The notes beneath the pieces were generated by a model, which worked only from the letters and a program-made list of their open reading frames with translations, ran no database searches and had not been told where the DNA came from. A program made the position numbers and the translations under genes. From Primulina eburnea (taxonomy: Eukaryota > Streptophyta > Magnoliopsida > Lamiales > Gesneriaceae): a stretch of DNA of 64,000 bases. The DNA is taken from contig NC_133114.1 in assembly GCF_022965805.1 (NCBI RefSeq), positions 8,142,261 through 8,206,260 of the forward strand, in the 5' to 3' direction. This document shows, in pieces, positions 21,894 through 35,900 of the stretch; within the stretch, counting starts at the first letter, position 1; each line of letters starts with the position of its first letter.

Positions 21894-23499
21894 TGTGACA
21901 CCCTGACCCGTAACGATAAAATACACAGCGGAAATTAAAATTTTTCTTTAAAATATGGAAGGAGTTTCAAAATACATTTCATAAAAATGTTTACAAAATA
22001 GCAATAAATGATCATTTAAATGACATAACAAAATACAAAAGAATCATTCTTATGATCATGTCCCAAAATGATACAAAAATAATCTTCCTTCCAACGGTGC
22101 ATGCATATGACCCCTATCCACAGTCAACGTCCCGGGCCTCCACTCTGATCTGCATCACATGAATAAACTGAAATGAGAATAAATCTCAGCAAGTGGAACT
22201 CTAACATAGCAATGATACAAAGTATACTCTGTAAATCATGACTTTGAAATCATAAATACCATCAACTCTGAAACATGAATACTGTAGCAATAACTGTAGC
22301 AATATCATATCAATAAGATAGCAATAAGATGGTATTCTCTTTTCTCTGGTTGGATTGATATCAATAGTATCTCTGACTGTGGGTGCAAATATCCCATCGA
22401 TATAAATCGATAACTGTGAGGGATAAAAGCCTATGGGCGTTGATCAACTAATTGCATGCAATGCTCTGACTATGATTCAATCAATCCAATAAAAACATTT
22501 GAATTCTCAATAACATTTAAAGCCGTCGTTTCGCAATCTCTATATTTTCTTTTGTATTCCCTTTGAACAATAGTGAGACATCAATTGTCTCCAATAGATA
22601 ATCAATGGGATCAATACATAACAATGAATCAATTGAAGGGAATATCACTTTAAAATCTTTAAAACACAATACATATATCATCATGTGAGCAAAAAGGATG
22701 AAATTCCACTTACAAACCAATAGAACACCTCAAACTTAGCTCTTGGTACACCACCTACAACAATAATCCATAAATAACACAAATATCAACTCTATATCCA
22801 CAATTACAAGTTAAATAATCCAATAAACCAACCAAAACATCAACCTAAAGCAACTCATCTCCAAAAACTATGATAGAATCGCACCAAAAACTTACCTAAG
22901 CTTCCTTATACCACGGAGAACGTCGATCTCAAGTCGGAAATCCAAATAACTCCAAGAATCAAAGGTAGGAAGCAAAAGAAATAGAGGAAAACCCTTGCCA
23001 ATGGAGGGAAATCTCGAATGGAAGGGAAAGAAATGGATAAGGTATGGCCAACAACTCCCAAAAAGTAGCTAAATATCTCGCCCATACTTACACCGCGGGT
23101 GCGGTCACACAAGCACCGCGGGTGCGCTAAGCTCACGGCATTCCAAAATAAATCCATGCACGAACACCGCGGGTGCGGTGCTACAATTACCGCGGGTGCG
23201 GTCCTTGCACTGCCGCGGGTGCGGTGATGCCACGGCCCTCCAAATCCAAAATGATGAATAGTACACCGCGGGGGCACTCCTCTAAGAGCGCGGGTGCACT
23301 CTACTCACGGCAATGAACAGTACAAACTCAACTAAAATCGATCTGAAACGCTGAAACGAACAATCAACACCAACTAATACCTCAATAAAACAATAACCAA
23401 TAATACTATGACCCAAAACACAACTCTAAACATCTAATCATAAAACCCAAATAACAAGTAAAGCTTAAACCGTACCGTACACCGGGCTCGGTTATTACA
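21894..23499 (-). repeat. GYP4 5' LTR (1606 bp)
   Basis: Same length as the 3' copy and nearly identical to it. Differences seen include an AATACATGATC/AATAAATGATC change, CCATTAAACC/CCAATAAACC and GATCCGAAAC/GATCTGAAAC. The module array is at 23091-23301. Confidence 0.93.
23091..23301. repeat. GC-rich fold-back module array in the GYP4 5' LTR
   Basis: Copy of the array at 16882-17092, with the same seven modules in the same order. Confidence 0.87.
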
Positions 23500-23504
23500 T
23501 TGGT

Positions 23505-25106
23505 GCTTCCTGGATGTACCGAAAATCTCGATTTATGTGCCTCGGCCATCACTTCCTCTCGAATTCCATCGACGTTTGGCACATACAATCGTCCTTTCAT
23601 CCAGAGTATTCCATTTTCATCAATTTGAAATTCTGGAGCTTTTCCTTCTTGGATTTGTTCTTTAATTTTAAGGATGAAGGTGTCTTGACTCTGCTTCAAT
23701 TTGATGTCCTCTCGGAGACCTGGTTGTACCGATAACGAAGATATATAAGTTCACCTTCCAGGGGTTCCTTCGGCTCAAAGCATCTGCCACCTTATTTGCC
23801 TTACCCGGATGATAATTGATTGACAGATCATAGTCCTTGAGAAGTTCCATCCACCTTATTTGCCTCATGTTTAATTATTTTTGAGTGAAAATGTACTTGA
23901 GGCTCTGGTGATCGGTAAACACCTCACATTTTACTCCATAAAGATAGTGCCTCCAAATTTTAAGCGCAAATACTACTGCGGCTAACTCCAAGTAATGAGT
24001 GGGGTAAATCTGCTCATATGGTTTCAATTGCCGTGAGGTATAAGCGATTACCTGACCCTCTTGCATAAGCACACACCCCAATCCTTCCTTTGATGCGTCG
24101 TTGTATACCGTGAAATTCTTACCTTCCTCGGGAAGAATGAGTACTGGTGTGGATGCGAGTTTTGTCTTTAGGGTTTCGAAACTCTTTTCACAAGCTTCAT
24201 TCTAAATGAATTTCGAATTCTTCTGAGTAAGTTTGGTGGGTGGAATGGCTATTGAAGAAAATCCATCAACAAATTTTCTGTAGTACCCTGCTAATCCCAG
24301 AAAACTTCTTACTTCAGTCACTGTCTTTGGTTGTGGCCAATCCTTGATTGCCTCTACCTTCTTAGGGTCTGCTGACACTCCTAATTCAGAAATTATATGC
24401 CCTAAGAACGCCACATTTTTTAACCAAAATTCACATTTCTTGAATTTGGCATATAGTTCCTTTTCTCGAAGTGTCCGCAAAGTGAGACGCAGATGCTCTT
24501 TGTGTTCTTCTTCACTTGGTGAGTACACAAGGATATCATCTATGAAGACAACTACAAACTTATCGAGATATGATTTGAATATCCGATTCATAAGGTCCAT
24601 GAATGCTGCAGGAGCATTTGTTAGACCAAAAGGCATTACCGTGAATTCGTAATGTTCATATCTTGTCCTAAAAGCAGTTTTAGGGATGTCTTCCTTCCAC
24701 TTTGACCTTCAACTGATGGTAACCAGATATCAGATCTAGTTTTGAGAAGACCTTGGCTCCCTTTAACTGATCGAAAAGATCATCTATTCTTGGGAGTAGG
24801 TATTTATTCTTTATGGTGATCTTGTAAAACTCCCGGTAGTCGATGCATAGCCTCATGCTTCCGTCCTTTTTCTTTACAAAAAGCACTGGGGCTCCCCACG
24901 GGGATGCACTGGGGCGAATCTGCTTCTTGTCTAATAATTCCTGCAGTTGCTCCTTCAGCTCTTTTAATTCGGCTGGAGCCATTCGGTATGGTGCCTTTGA
25001 TATTGGCGCAGCACCAGGGACCAAATTGATTTCAAATTCTACTTCCCTATCTGGTATCTCTCCCGGTAGTTCTTCGGGGAAAATGTCTGGAAATTCTTGA
25101 ACAATT
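23505..25106 (-). pseudogene. GYP3 pol, middle piece: RT, RNase H and integrase N-terminus (decayed)
   Basis: Reading leftward from 25106: [20 protein letters not shown], the RT start [16 protein letters not shown] and [15 protein letters not shown], then a frameshift near 24690. RT continues as [20 protein letters not shown] with catalytic [10 protein letters not shown] (about 24530), followed by [11 protein letters not shown]. RNase H reads [18 protein letters not shown] and [15 protein letters not shown], with a stop after YIFTQK. The hinge [16 protein letters not shown] and the integrase start AEAHKSRFSVHPGSTN follow, and GYP4 interrupts at 23504. The active-site residues mostly survive, but there are at least three frame breaks. 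Confidence 0.87.
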
Positions 25107-26733
25107 TGTGACACCCTGACCCGCAACGATAAAAATACAGCGGAATTTAAAATTTTCTTTCAAATGGAAGGAATTTCAAAATACATTTCATAAAAATGTT
25201 TACAAAATAAATACATGATCATTCAAATGATATACAAAATACAAAACAATCATTTCTATGATCATGTCCCAAAATGATAACAAAATAATCTTCCTTCCAA
25301 TCTTCGTATGCATATGACTCCCGGCCACAATCAATGTCCTGGTCCGTCACTCTTATCTGCATCACATGAAAATAACTGAAATGAGTATAAAAACTCAGCA
25401 AGTGGAACTCTACATAGCAATGATACATAGTACACTCTGTAAAACATGACTTGAAATCATAAATACCATCAACTCTGGAACATGAATACTATAGCAATAA
25501 CTGTAGCAATAACATAGCAATAGGATGGTATTCTCTTTTCTCTGGTTGGATTGATATCAATAGTATCTCTGACTGTGGTGCTCGTATCCCAAATCGATAT
25601 AAACCGATAACTCTGAGGGATATAAGCCTATGGGCGTTGATCAACTAATTGCATGCAATGCTCTGACTATGATTCAATCAATCCAATAAAACATTTGAAT
25701 TCTCAATAGCATTTAGACAATCACTTTGGAAACTATATCTTTTCTCTTGTATTCCCTTTTCAATAAATGAGACATACAATGCCACCAATAGATAATCAAT
25801 GGAATCAATACATAACAATGGATCAATTGAAGGGAATAACACTTTGAAACCTTTGAAATACAATACATATAACATCATGTGAGCAAAGGAATGAAATTCC
25901 ACTTACGATACCAATAGAACACCTCCAAACTATACTCTTGGTACACCACCTACAACAATAATCCATAAATAACACCAATATCAACTCTATATCCAAAAAT
26001 ACAAGTCAAATAATCCATTGAACCATCAAAAACATCAACCTATAGCATCTCAATTCCAACACCATGATAGAACTCAACTAAAAACTTACCTTAGCTTCCT
26101 CTCACCACGTAGAAGCTCGATCTCAACTCGGAAATCCAACCAAATCCAAGAATCAAAGGTAGGAAATGAAATGAAATGAAGGAAACCCTTGTTTCTAGAG
26201 AGAAATCTCGAAAATGGAGGAAAGATAAGGTGAAAAGTGAAGTCAACTCAACCAAAAAGCAACTTAAAGCTTCGCCCATACCTCAATAATACAAGACCGC
26301 GGGTGCGCTGCCACAAGCACCGCGGGAGCGCTATGCTCTCGGCCACCAAAAATAAAATTCATGCACGATGACCGCGGGGGCGGTGCTGCAAATACCGCGG
26401 GTGCGGTCTCACCGCGGGTGCGGTCCTTGCACTGCCGCGGGTGCGGTGATGCCACGGCCAAACTCCCAAAATCCAATAAATGAGACCGCGGGTGCAGTCC
26501 CTACAATGAGTGCGGGTGCGGTATCCTCTCGGCCAAGAAACAAACCAAAGCAACTAAAATCGATCCACAACGCTGAAACGACGCAACCAACAACATCTAA
26601 TACAACAACCAAGCCACAAACAATAATACCAACTAAACTATAACCCATAACACAACTCAAATCATCTAAATCAGAAAACCCAATAAACATACAAAAACTT
26701 AAACCGTACCGTACACCGGGCTCGGCTATTACA
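25107..26733 (-). repeat. GYP5 left LTR (1627 bp)
   Basis: On the minus strand it runs from TGTAATAGCCGAGCC to CAGGGTGTCACA and serves as the 3' LTR of unit 5a. It differs from the other two LTRs at only a few bases. Its GC-rich module array is at 26295-26522. Confidence 0.92.
26295..26522. repeat. GC-rich fold-back module array in the GYP5 left LTR
   Basis: About eight copies or variants of ACCGCGGGTGCGGT, including ACCGCGGGAGCGC and ACCGCGGGGGCGGT, lie about 210-440 bp from the LTR start. The array has one module more than GYP4. Confidence 0.86.
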
Positions 26734-26750
26734 ATCTCCCCTCCTTAGAG
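26734..26750 (-). other. GYP5a polypurine tract
   Basis: On the minus strand CTCTAAGGAGGGGAGAT, identical to GYP4, abuts the left LTR. Confidence 0.82.
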
Positions 26751-26773
26751 GAATTTCGTCCGCGAAATTGACG

Positions 26774-29700
26774 TCACTGCACGAACAACTCAGGATACTT
26801 CTCTCTCATCTCATCCTCTGGTTCCCACGTAGCCTCCTCGATCAAATGGTTCCTCCAAAGGACTTTAACGATGCCGATCTCTTTGTTCCTCAAAACTCTA
26901 ACTGTGCGATCCAAAATCTGGACCGGAATCTCTTGGTACGTCAAATTCGGCGTCAAGTCCAATGGCTCGTGGTGAAGAACATGGGAAGGATTCGCAATAT
27001 ACTTCCTGAGCATCGATATGTGAAAAACATTATGAACTCTGTCAAGATCTGGCGGTAGGGCTAATCTGTAGGCTCTGTCACCAACTCTGTCCAAGATCTC
27101 AAAAGGGCCAATGAATCTAGGACTCAACTTGCCCTTCTTGCCAAATCGCATCACACCCTTGAGAGGTGCTATCTTCAAGAACACGTGATCACCAACCTCG
27201 AACTGCAACGGCCTACGCCGAACATCTGCATAGCTCTTCTGCCTAGACTGAGCAGTCTTCATCCTCTCACGGATAACAGCAACCACATCAGCAGTCTGCT
27301 GGACCAACTCCGGACCCAACATCTTCCTCTCTCCAACCTCATCCCAATACAAAGGAGATCTGCACTTCCTGCCATAAAGAGCCTCATACGGTGCCATCCC
27401 AATCGTCGCTTGGCAGCTATTGTTGTACGTGAACTCCACAAGAGGCAATTTAGAATCCCAGCTACCTGGATAATCGATAGTACAAGCTCTGAGCATATCC
27501 TCAAGAATCTGAATGACTCTCTCTGACTGACCGTCGCTCTGAGGGTGATAAGCTGTACTGAACGCTAACCGCGAACCCATAGCTCTGTGAAAACTCTTCC
27601 AAAACTCTGAAGTAAACCTGGGGTCACGATCAGACACAATCGACACAGGGACACCGTGAAGTCTAACAATCTCTGCTACATACTCCTCAGCATACTGATT
27701 CAGGGAGTACGTCGTCTTGACCGGAAGAAAGTGCGCTGACTTGGTCAATCGATCAACGATAACCCAAATGGAGTTAAAACCCTTTTGCGTCCTGGGGAGA
27801 CCAGTCACAAAATACATCGTAATATGCTCCCACTTACACTGAGGAATCGGCAAGGATAACAATGTCCCAGCAGGTCTCTGATACTCAATCTTCACCTGCT
27901 GACAAGTGAGGCACTGAGAAATGAACAAAGCAATATCTTTCTTCATACCTGGCCACCAATAAAGTCGACGAAGATCCTGATACATCTTCGTACTGCCTGG
28001 ATGAATCGAATATGGCGCGGTATGAGCCTCTGTCAAGACGTCTTGCCGAATATCATCGCCAATAGGAACACAGATACGGCCTCTGAAAGTCACCAAACCA
28101 TCACCATTCAACGCAAACTCTGAGTTACCTCTCTCCTCTACTCTAGCTCTCAACTCTGTCAACTGAACATCATCAGTCTGCTCTCTACGGATCCTGTCCG
28201 TCAATTTAGCCCGAATAACCAACGCTGAAAGGCAAGCAATGGTCCCCGGAACTACCAAAGCAATCTCCTCTCTCTGCAAATCCATCAACAATGGCCTCTG
28301 AATCAAAGAACTCAAGGAAGAACTCGACTTACGACTCAAAGCATCAGCCACAACGTTCGCCTTCCCTGGGTGGTAACTGATCGTCACATCATAATCTTTG
28401 ACAAGCTCTAACCACCTCCTCTGTCGCATATTGAGCTCTTTATGAGAAAACAGATACTTCAAACTCTTGTGGTCTGTGAAGATCTCACACTTTTCGCCAT
28501 ACAAGTAATGTCTCCAATTTTCAGGGCGAAAACCACAGCTGCTAGCTCCAAATCATGCGTCGGATAATTCTTCTCATAGTCTTTCAACTGACGAGAAGCA
28601 TAGGCGATAACTTTACCTCGCTGCATCAACACTGCACCAAGGCCTCTCTTCGACGGATCGGTAAAGACAACAAAATCCTCTGAACCACTAGGCAAAGAAA
28701 GAACAGGAGCTGTCGTCAATCTATCCTTCAACTCTTGAAATGCACTCTGGCAATCAATGGACCATTCGAACTTCACAGTCTTCCTCGTCAAATTGGACAA
28801 TGGCAGGGCAATCTTGGAGAAATCTGAAATGAAACGACGATAGTAACCCGCCAAACCAAGGAAACTGCGAACCTCTGATACAGTAGTAGGAATAGGCCAA
28901 TTCTGAATCGCCTCTATCTTCAATGGATCAACTGAAATGCCATCCTTCGAAACGACATGGCCAAGAAAAGAAATTTGATCCAGCCAAAACTCACACTTCT
29001 TCAACTTGGCGAACAGCCTCTTCTCTCGCAATAACTGAAGAACAACTCTGAGATGCTCTGAATGAAGCTCTCGGGTCTTGGAATAGATCAGGATGTCGTC
29101 GATGAAAACAATGACGAAGCTATCCAAGAACGGCTTGAACACACGGTTCATCAGGTCCATGAAAACTGAAGGGGCATTGGTCAGACCAAAAGACAAAACC
29201 ATAAACTCATAATGACCGTACCTGGTCCGGAACGCTGTCATAGGGATATCAGACTCTTTAACCTTCAACTGATAGTAGCCAGACCGAAGATCAATCTTCG
29301 AGAATACAGTAGCACCATGGAGCTGATCAAACAAATCATCTATCCGTGGCAACGGATACTTGTTCTTGACAGTCACTTTGTTAAGCTCCCTGTAGTCGAT
29401 ACACAGTCGCAAAGAACCATCCTTCTTCTTGACAAAAAGAACCGGAGCTCCCCAAGGCGAAGAACTCGGACGAATAAAACCCTTGTCTAATAGATCCTGC
29501 AACTGCGCTTTCAACTCCTTCATCTCGGTAGGGGCCATCCTGTACGGAGCCTTAGAAATAGGAACCGTACCTGGAGCTAAATCGATCGAAAACTCAACAT
29601 CCCTATCCGGCGGCAAACCCGGAACATCATCCTCAAACACATCAGCAAACTCCCTCACAACATCAATATCATCAATATTCAACTTAACCACACCATCCAC

Positions 29701-31191
29701 ATCCACAATAGAAGCAAGAAACCCAACACAACCTCTACACAGCAATCTCTCAGCCTCAAGACAAGAAATAAAAGGAAGGATCAGCGAAGTACCTGTGCTG
29801 GCGAGAACTCCTCCCTGGCCATCATCTGCAAAAGTCACCGTCTTAGCGACACAATCGATAACTGCACGGTAAGTCGAAAGCCAATCCATGCCAAGAATAA
29901 CATCAAAGGCAACCATAGGGATAACAATCAAATCAGCGAAGACAACTCGCTCCTCAATACGAACAGGGCACGCATACACAATCGATGTCGGGCACAACAC
30001 ATCTCCCGAAGGCAAAACAACACTAAGCTGGAGGGGAAGAACAGAAGGAACTATACTCAAAGATCTCAAAAACAATTCAGACATAAAAGAATGAGTAGCA
30101 CCAGTATCTATCAAAGTCGTAGCTACTCTGCCTGAAATCAAAATAGTACTAGAGATCACAGAAGAATCATGATTAATACCTTCCTTAGTCATCGTAAAGA
30201 TACGACCCTGCACCTTCCCTTGGCTAGCTCCTCGAGGACAATCTCTGGCAACGTGGCCTGCAGTGCCACAACGATAGCAAGAATGAGTGCCAAATCTGCA
30301 CTCTCCTCGATGATGCTTGCCACACTTTGGACACAGTGGCTTCTCGGGATCAACTGGAACTGGCGGTGGTCTAGGACTCGACTCCATCTTGCCCTTGCCC
30401 TTGAAACGATCCCTGCCCCTCTGATTCGAGCCCTGGCCTCTCTGAACAACAGCTTGGTGCCTCTCCTGCCTCTCTCTGGTGATGTCCTTCTCATCTTGTT
30501 CGGCCAACAATGCCTTGGACACAATCTCCTTGAAAGTCACAGCCTTGGACATGTTGATATCCCGTCGAATCTCCGCTCTAAGGCCTCGAATGAAATGAGC
30601 GCCTTTATCTTTGTCATTGGAAGCAATATAAGGAGCAAACAAGCAACCCTCCTCAAACTTTAGAATATACTCACCGACATCCAAGCTCCCCAGTAGAAGC
30701 TCCAAGAACTACGTAACCTTCCTCGCTCTAAGTGCATCGGGAAAATACTTGTCGTAGAACAAATCTGTAAACTCTGACCACTTCAGTGTCGAGACATCAA
30801 CTCCAACCTTGGTCGCATTCCACCATATGCGAGCAGCTTTAACCAACATGAAAACTGCACAACTGATCCTGTCTTTGTCCTCGTACTGGAGATGATCGAA
30901 GATAGCTTCAAGCGCCTTGACCCATTCAACGGCCACTAACGGATCAGTGCTACCTGCGAATTCTGGCGGATCCATTCTCTTGAAAGCAGAAAAGACGGCA
31001 TCAGTGCCAACTGCCTGAGCTACTGGAACTCTACCTTGGCCTCTACCCTGTCCTGTTCCTTGCAATCGAAGTAGCTGCTGAATCTGCTCACTATTAACTT
31101 TAGCCTGCTCCTTAAGCAACTTGCCGAACTCATCGACAACTCTAGAGGAAGAACTATCCTCACCCTCTACTGCTTTCCTCTTAGGTGGCAT
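26774..31191 (-). pseudogene. GYP5a gag-pol, broken copy
   Basis: The 4.4-kb frame matches GYP4 Gag-Pol over its length, starting at [14 protein letters not shown] (31191). An in-frame TAG at 30706-30708 (ARKVT followed by stop, where GYP4 has E) truncates Gag. A one-base loss near 28518 puts WRHYLYGEK out of frame, giving [10 protein letters not shown]. Integrase holds a D-to-Y change in the core, [10 protein letters not shown] for [10 protein letters not shown], which removes the first catalytic aspartate. Zinc knuckle, protease [14 protein letters not shown] and the chromodomain-like tail are otherwise recognisable. The frameshift is shared with GYP5b; the stop and the Asp change are private. 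Confidence 0.9.
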
Positions 31192-31311
31192 ACTCTACAA
31201 TTGCTCACAAGACACCAATCAATAGATAACAATGAATAAATAGATGCAAAGAAAACATACCCGGACAGTTGAAAGTAGACGAAGTCATATGCATTGGTCC
31301 GAAGAACCGGT

Positions 31312-31323
31312 GCTCTGATACCA
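31312..31323 (-). other. GYP5a primer-binding site
   Basis: TGGTATCAGAGC on the minus strand, next to the middle LTR. Confidence 0.87.
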
Positions 31324-31328
31324 CTAAA

Positions 31329-32956
31329 TTTGACACCCTGACCCGCAACGATAAAAATACAGCGGAATTTAAAATTTTCTTTCAAATGGAAGGAATTTCA
31401 AAATACATTTCATAAAAATGTTTACAAAATAAATACATGATCATTCAAATGATATACAAAATACAAAACAATCATTTCTATGATCAAGTCCCAAAATGAT
31501 AACAAAATAATCTTCCTTCCAATCTTCGTATGCATATGACTCCCGGCCACAATCAATGTCCTGGTCCGTCACTCTTATCTGCATCACATGAAAATAACTG
31601 AAATGAGTATAAAAACTCAGCAAGTGGAACTCTACATAGCAATGATACATAGTACACTCTGTAAAACATGACTTGAAATCATAAATACCATCAACTCTGG
31701 AACATGAATACTATAGCAATAACTGTAGCAATAACATAGCAATAGGATGGTATTCTCTTTTCTCTGGTTGGATTGATATCAATAGTATCTCTGACTGTGG
31801 TGTTCGTATCCCAAATCGATATAAACCGATAACTCTGAGGGATATAAGCCTACAGGGCTTTGATCAACTAATTGCATGCAATGCTCTGACTATGATTCAA
31901 TCAATCCAATAAAACATTTGAATTCTCAATAGCATTTAGACAATCACTTTGGAAACTATATCTTTTCTCTTGTATTCCCTTTTCAATAAATGAGACATAC
32001 AATGCCTCCAATAGATAATCAATGGAATCAATACATAACAATGGATCAATTGAAGGGAATAACACTTTGAAACCTTTGAAATACAATACATATAACATCA
32101 TGTGAGCAAAGGAATGAAATTCCACTTACGATACCAATAGAACACCTCCAAACTATACTCTTGGTACACCACCTACAACAATAATCCATAAATAACACCA
32201 ATATCAACTCTATATCCAAAAATACAAGTCAAATAATCCATTGAACCATCAAAAACATCAACCTATAGCATCTCAATTCCAACACCATGATAGAACTCAA
32301 CTAAAAACTTACCTTAGCTTCCTCTCACCACGTAGAAGCTCGATCTCAACTCGGAAATCCAACCAAATCCAAGAATCAAAGGTAGGAAATGAAATGAAAT
32401 GAAGGAAACCCTTGTTTCTAGAGAGAAATCTCGAAAATGGAGGAAAGATAAGGTGAAAAGTGAAGTCAACTCAACCAAAAAGCAACTTAAAGCTTCGCCC
32501 ATACCTCAATAATACAAGACCGCGGGTGCGCTGCCACAAGCACCGCGGGTGCGCTATGCTCCCGGCCACCAAAAATAAAATTCATGCACGATGACCGCGG
32601 GTGCGGTGCTGCAAATACCGCGGCTGCGGTCTCACCGCGGGTGCGGTCCTTGCACTGCCGCGGGTGCGGTGATGCCACGGCCAAACTCCCAAAATCCAAT
32701 AAATGAGACCGCAGGTGCAGTCCCTACAATGAGTGCGGGTGCGGCATCCTCTCGGCCAAGAAACAAACCAAAGCAACTAAAATCGATCCGCAACGCTGAA
32801 ACGACGCAACCAACAACATCTAATACAACAACCAAGCCACAAACAATAATACCAACTAAACTATAACCCATTACAAAACTCAAATCATCTAAATCATAAA
32901 ACCCAATAAACATACAAAAACTTAAACCGTACCGTACACCGGGCTCGGCTATTACA
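31329..32956 (-). repeat. GYP5 middle LTR (1628 bp), shared by both units
   Basis: It serves as 5' LTR of unit 5a and 3' LTR of unit 5b. Its terminal bases read TGTCAAA instead of TGTCACA on the minus strand, so the inner end is mutated. No target duplication flanks it. Private changes include GGTGTTCGTATCC and CCTACAGGGCTTTG. The module array is at 32519-32745. Confidence 0.92.
32519..32745. repeat. GC-rich fold-back module array in the GYP5 middle LTR
   Basis: Same array as at 26295-26522, with small private changes such as CCGCGGCTGCGGT and CCGCAGGTGCAG. Confidence 0.85.
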
Positions 32957-32973
32957 ATCTCCCCTCATTAGAG
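32957..32973 (-). other. GYP5b polypurine tract, mutated
   Basis: CTCTAATGAGGGGAGAT on the minus strand. One purine has become T compared with GYP4 and GYP5a. Confidence 0.75.
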
Positions 32974-32996
32974 GAATTTCGTTTGCGAAATTGACG

Positions 32997-35900
32997 TCAC
33001 TGCACGAACAACTCAGGATACTTCTCTCTCATCTCATCCTCTGGTTCCCACGTAGCCTCCTCGATCAAATGGTTCCTCCAAAGGACTTTAACGATGCCGA
33101 TCTATTTGTTCCTCAAAACTCTAACTGTGCGATCCAAAATCTGGACCGGAATCTCTTGGTACGTCAAATTCGGCGTCAAGTCCAATGGCTCGTGGTGAAG
33201 AACATGGGAAGGATTCGCAATATACTTCCTGAGCATCGATACGTGAAAAACATTATGAACTCTGTAAAAATCTGGCGGTAGGGCTAATCTGTAGGCTCTG
33301 TCACCAACTCTGTCCAAGATCTCAAAAGGGCCAATGAATCTAGGACTCAACTTGCCCTTCTTGCCAAATCGCATCACACCCTTGAGAGGTGCTATCTTCA
33401 AGAACACGTGATCACCAACCTCGAACTGCAACGGCCTACGCCGAACATCTGCATAGCTCTTCTGCCTAGACTGAGCAGTCTTCATCCTCTCACGGATAAC
33501 AGCAACCACATCAGCAGTCTGCTTGACCAACTCCGGACCCAACATCTTCCTCTCTCCAACCTCATCCCAATACAAAGGAGATCTGCACTTCCTGCCATAA
33601 AGAGCCTCATACGGTGCCATCCCAATCGTCGCTTGGCAGCTATTGTTGTACGTGAACTCCACAAGAGGCAATTTAGAATCCCAGCTACCTGGATAATCGA
33701 TAGTACAAGCTCTGAGCATATCCTCAAGAATCTGAATGACTCTCTCTGACTGACCGTCGCTCTGAGGGTGATAAGCTGTACTGAACGCTAACCGCGAACC
33801 CATAGCTCTGTGCAAACTCTTCCAAAACTCTGAAGTAAACCTGGGGTCACGATCAGACACAATCGACACAGGGACACCGTGAAGTCTAACAATCTCTGCT
33901 ACATACTCCTCAGCATACTGATTCAGGGAATACGTCGTCTTGACTGAAAGAAAGTGCGCTGACTTGGTCAATCGATCAACGATAACCCAAATGGAGTTAA
34001 AACCCTTCTGCGTCCTGGGAAGACCAGTCACGAAATCCATCGTAATATGCTCCCACTTCCACTGAGGAATCGGCAATGATAACAATGTCCCAGCAGGTCT
34101 CTGATACTCAATCTTCACCTGCTGACAAGTGAGGCACTGAGAAATGAACAAAGCAATATCTTTCTTCATACCTGGCCATCAATAAAGTCGACGAAGATCT
34201 TGATACATCTTCGTACTGCCTGGATGAATCGAATATGGCGCGGTATGAGCCTCTGTCAAGACGTCTCGCCGAATATCATCGCCAATAGGAACACAGATAC
34301 GGCCTCTGAAAGTCACCAAACCATCACCATTCAACGCAAACTCTGAGTTACCTCTCTCCTCTACTCTAGCTCTCAACTCTGTCAACTGAACATCATCAGT
34401 CTGCTCTCTACGGATCCTGTCCGTCAATTTAGCCCGAATAACCAACGCTGAAAGGCAAGCAATGGTCCCCGGAACTACCAAAGCAATCTCCTCTCTCTGC
34501 AAATCCATCAACAATGGCCTCTGAATCAAAGAACTCAAGGAAGAACTCGACTTACGACTCAAAGCATCAGCCACAACGTTCGCCTTCCCTGGGTGGTAAC
34601 TGATCGTCACATCATAATCTTTGACAAGCTCTAACCACCTCCTCTGTCGCATATTGAGCTCTTTATGAGAAAACAGATACTTCAAACTCTTGTGGTCTGT
34701 GAAGATCTCACACTTTTCGCCATACAAGTAATGTATCCAATTTTCAGGGCGAAAACCACAGCTGCTAGCTCCAAATCATGCGTCGGATAATTCTTCTCAT
34801 AGTCTTTCAACTGACGAGAAGCATAGGCGATAACTTTACCTCGCTGCATCAACACTGCACCAAGGCCTCTCTTCGACGCATCGGTAAAGACAACAAAATC
34901 CTCTGAACCACTAGGCAAAGAAAGAACAGGAGATGTCGTCAATCTATCCTTCAACTCTTGAAATGCACTCTGGCAATCAATGGACCATTCGAACTTCACA
35001 GTCTTCCTCGTCAAATTGGACAATGGCAGGGCAATCTTGGAGAAATCTGAAATGAAACGACGATAGTAACCCGCCAAACCAAGGAAACTGCGAACCTCTG
35101 ATACAGTAGTAGGAATAGGCCAATTCTGAATCGCCTCTATCTTCAATGGATCAACTGAAATGCCATCCTTCGAAACGACATGGCCAAGAAAAGAAATTTG
35201 ATCCAGCCAAAACTCACACTTCTTCAACTTGGCGAACAGCCTCTTCTCTCGCAATAACTGAAGAACAACTCTGAGATGCTCTGAATGAAGCTCTCGGGTC
35301 TTGGAATAGATCAGGATGTCGTCGATGAAAACAATGACGAAGCTATCCAAGAACGGCTTGAACACACGGTTCATCAGGTCCATGAAAACTGAAGGGGCAT
35401 TGGTCATACCAAAAGACATAACCATAAACTCATAATGACCGTACCTGGTCCGGAACGCTGTCTTAGGGATATCAGACTCCCTAACCTTCAACTGATAGTA
35501 GCCAGACCGAAGATCAATCTTCGAGAATACAGTAGCACCATGGAGCTGATCAAACAAATCATCTATCCGTGGCAACGGATACTTGTTCTTGAAAGTAACT
35601 TTGTTAAGCTCCCTGTAGTCGATACACAGTCGCAAAGAACCATCCTTCTTCTTGACAAAAAGAACCGGAGCTCCCCAAGGCGAAGAACTCGGACGAATAA
35701 AACCCTTGTCTAATAGATCCTGCAACTGCGCTTTCAACTCCTTCATCTCGGTAGGGGCCATTTTGTACAGAGCCTTAGAAATAGGAACCGTACCTGGAGC
35801 TAAATCGATCGAAAACTCAACATCCCTATCCGGCGGCAAACCCGGAACATCATCCTCAAACACATCAGCAAACTCCCTCACAACATCAATATCATCAATA

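Larger units (their letters stand above)
15685..23499 (-). mobile_element. GYP4: full-length, apparently intact Tekay-like Ty3/gypsy element (7815 bp)
   Basis: The minus-strand element has two 1606-bp LTRs, a tRNA-Met-type primer site, a polypurine tract and one 1475-codon gag-pol frame. It is flanked by the 5-bp duplication ttggt (15680-15684 and 23500-23504). By eye the LTRs differ at about five positions, or 0.3%, so the insertion is young. It interrupts GYP3 integrase inside the HPGSTK motif region. The C-terminal chromodomain-like tail and overall protein place it in the Tekay/Del clade. It is the only element here that could be autonomous. Confidence 0.93.
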
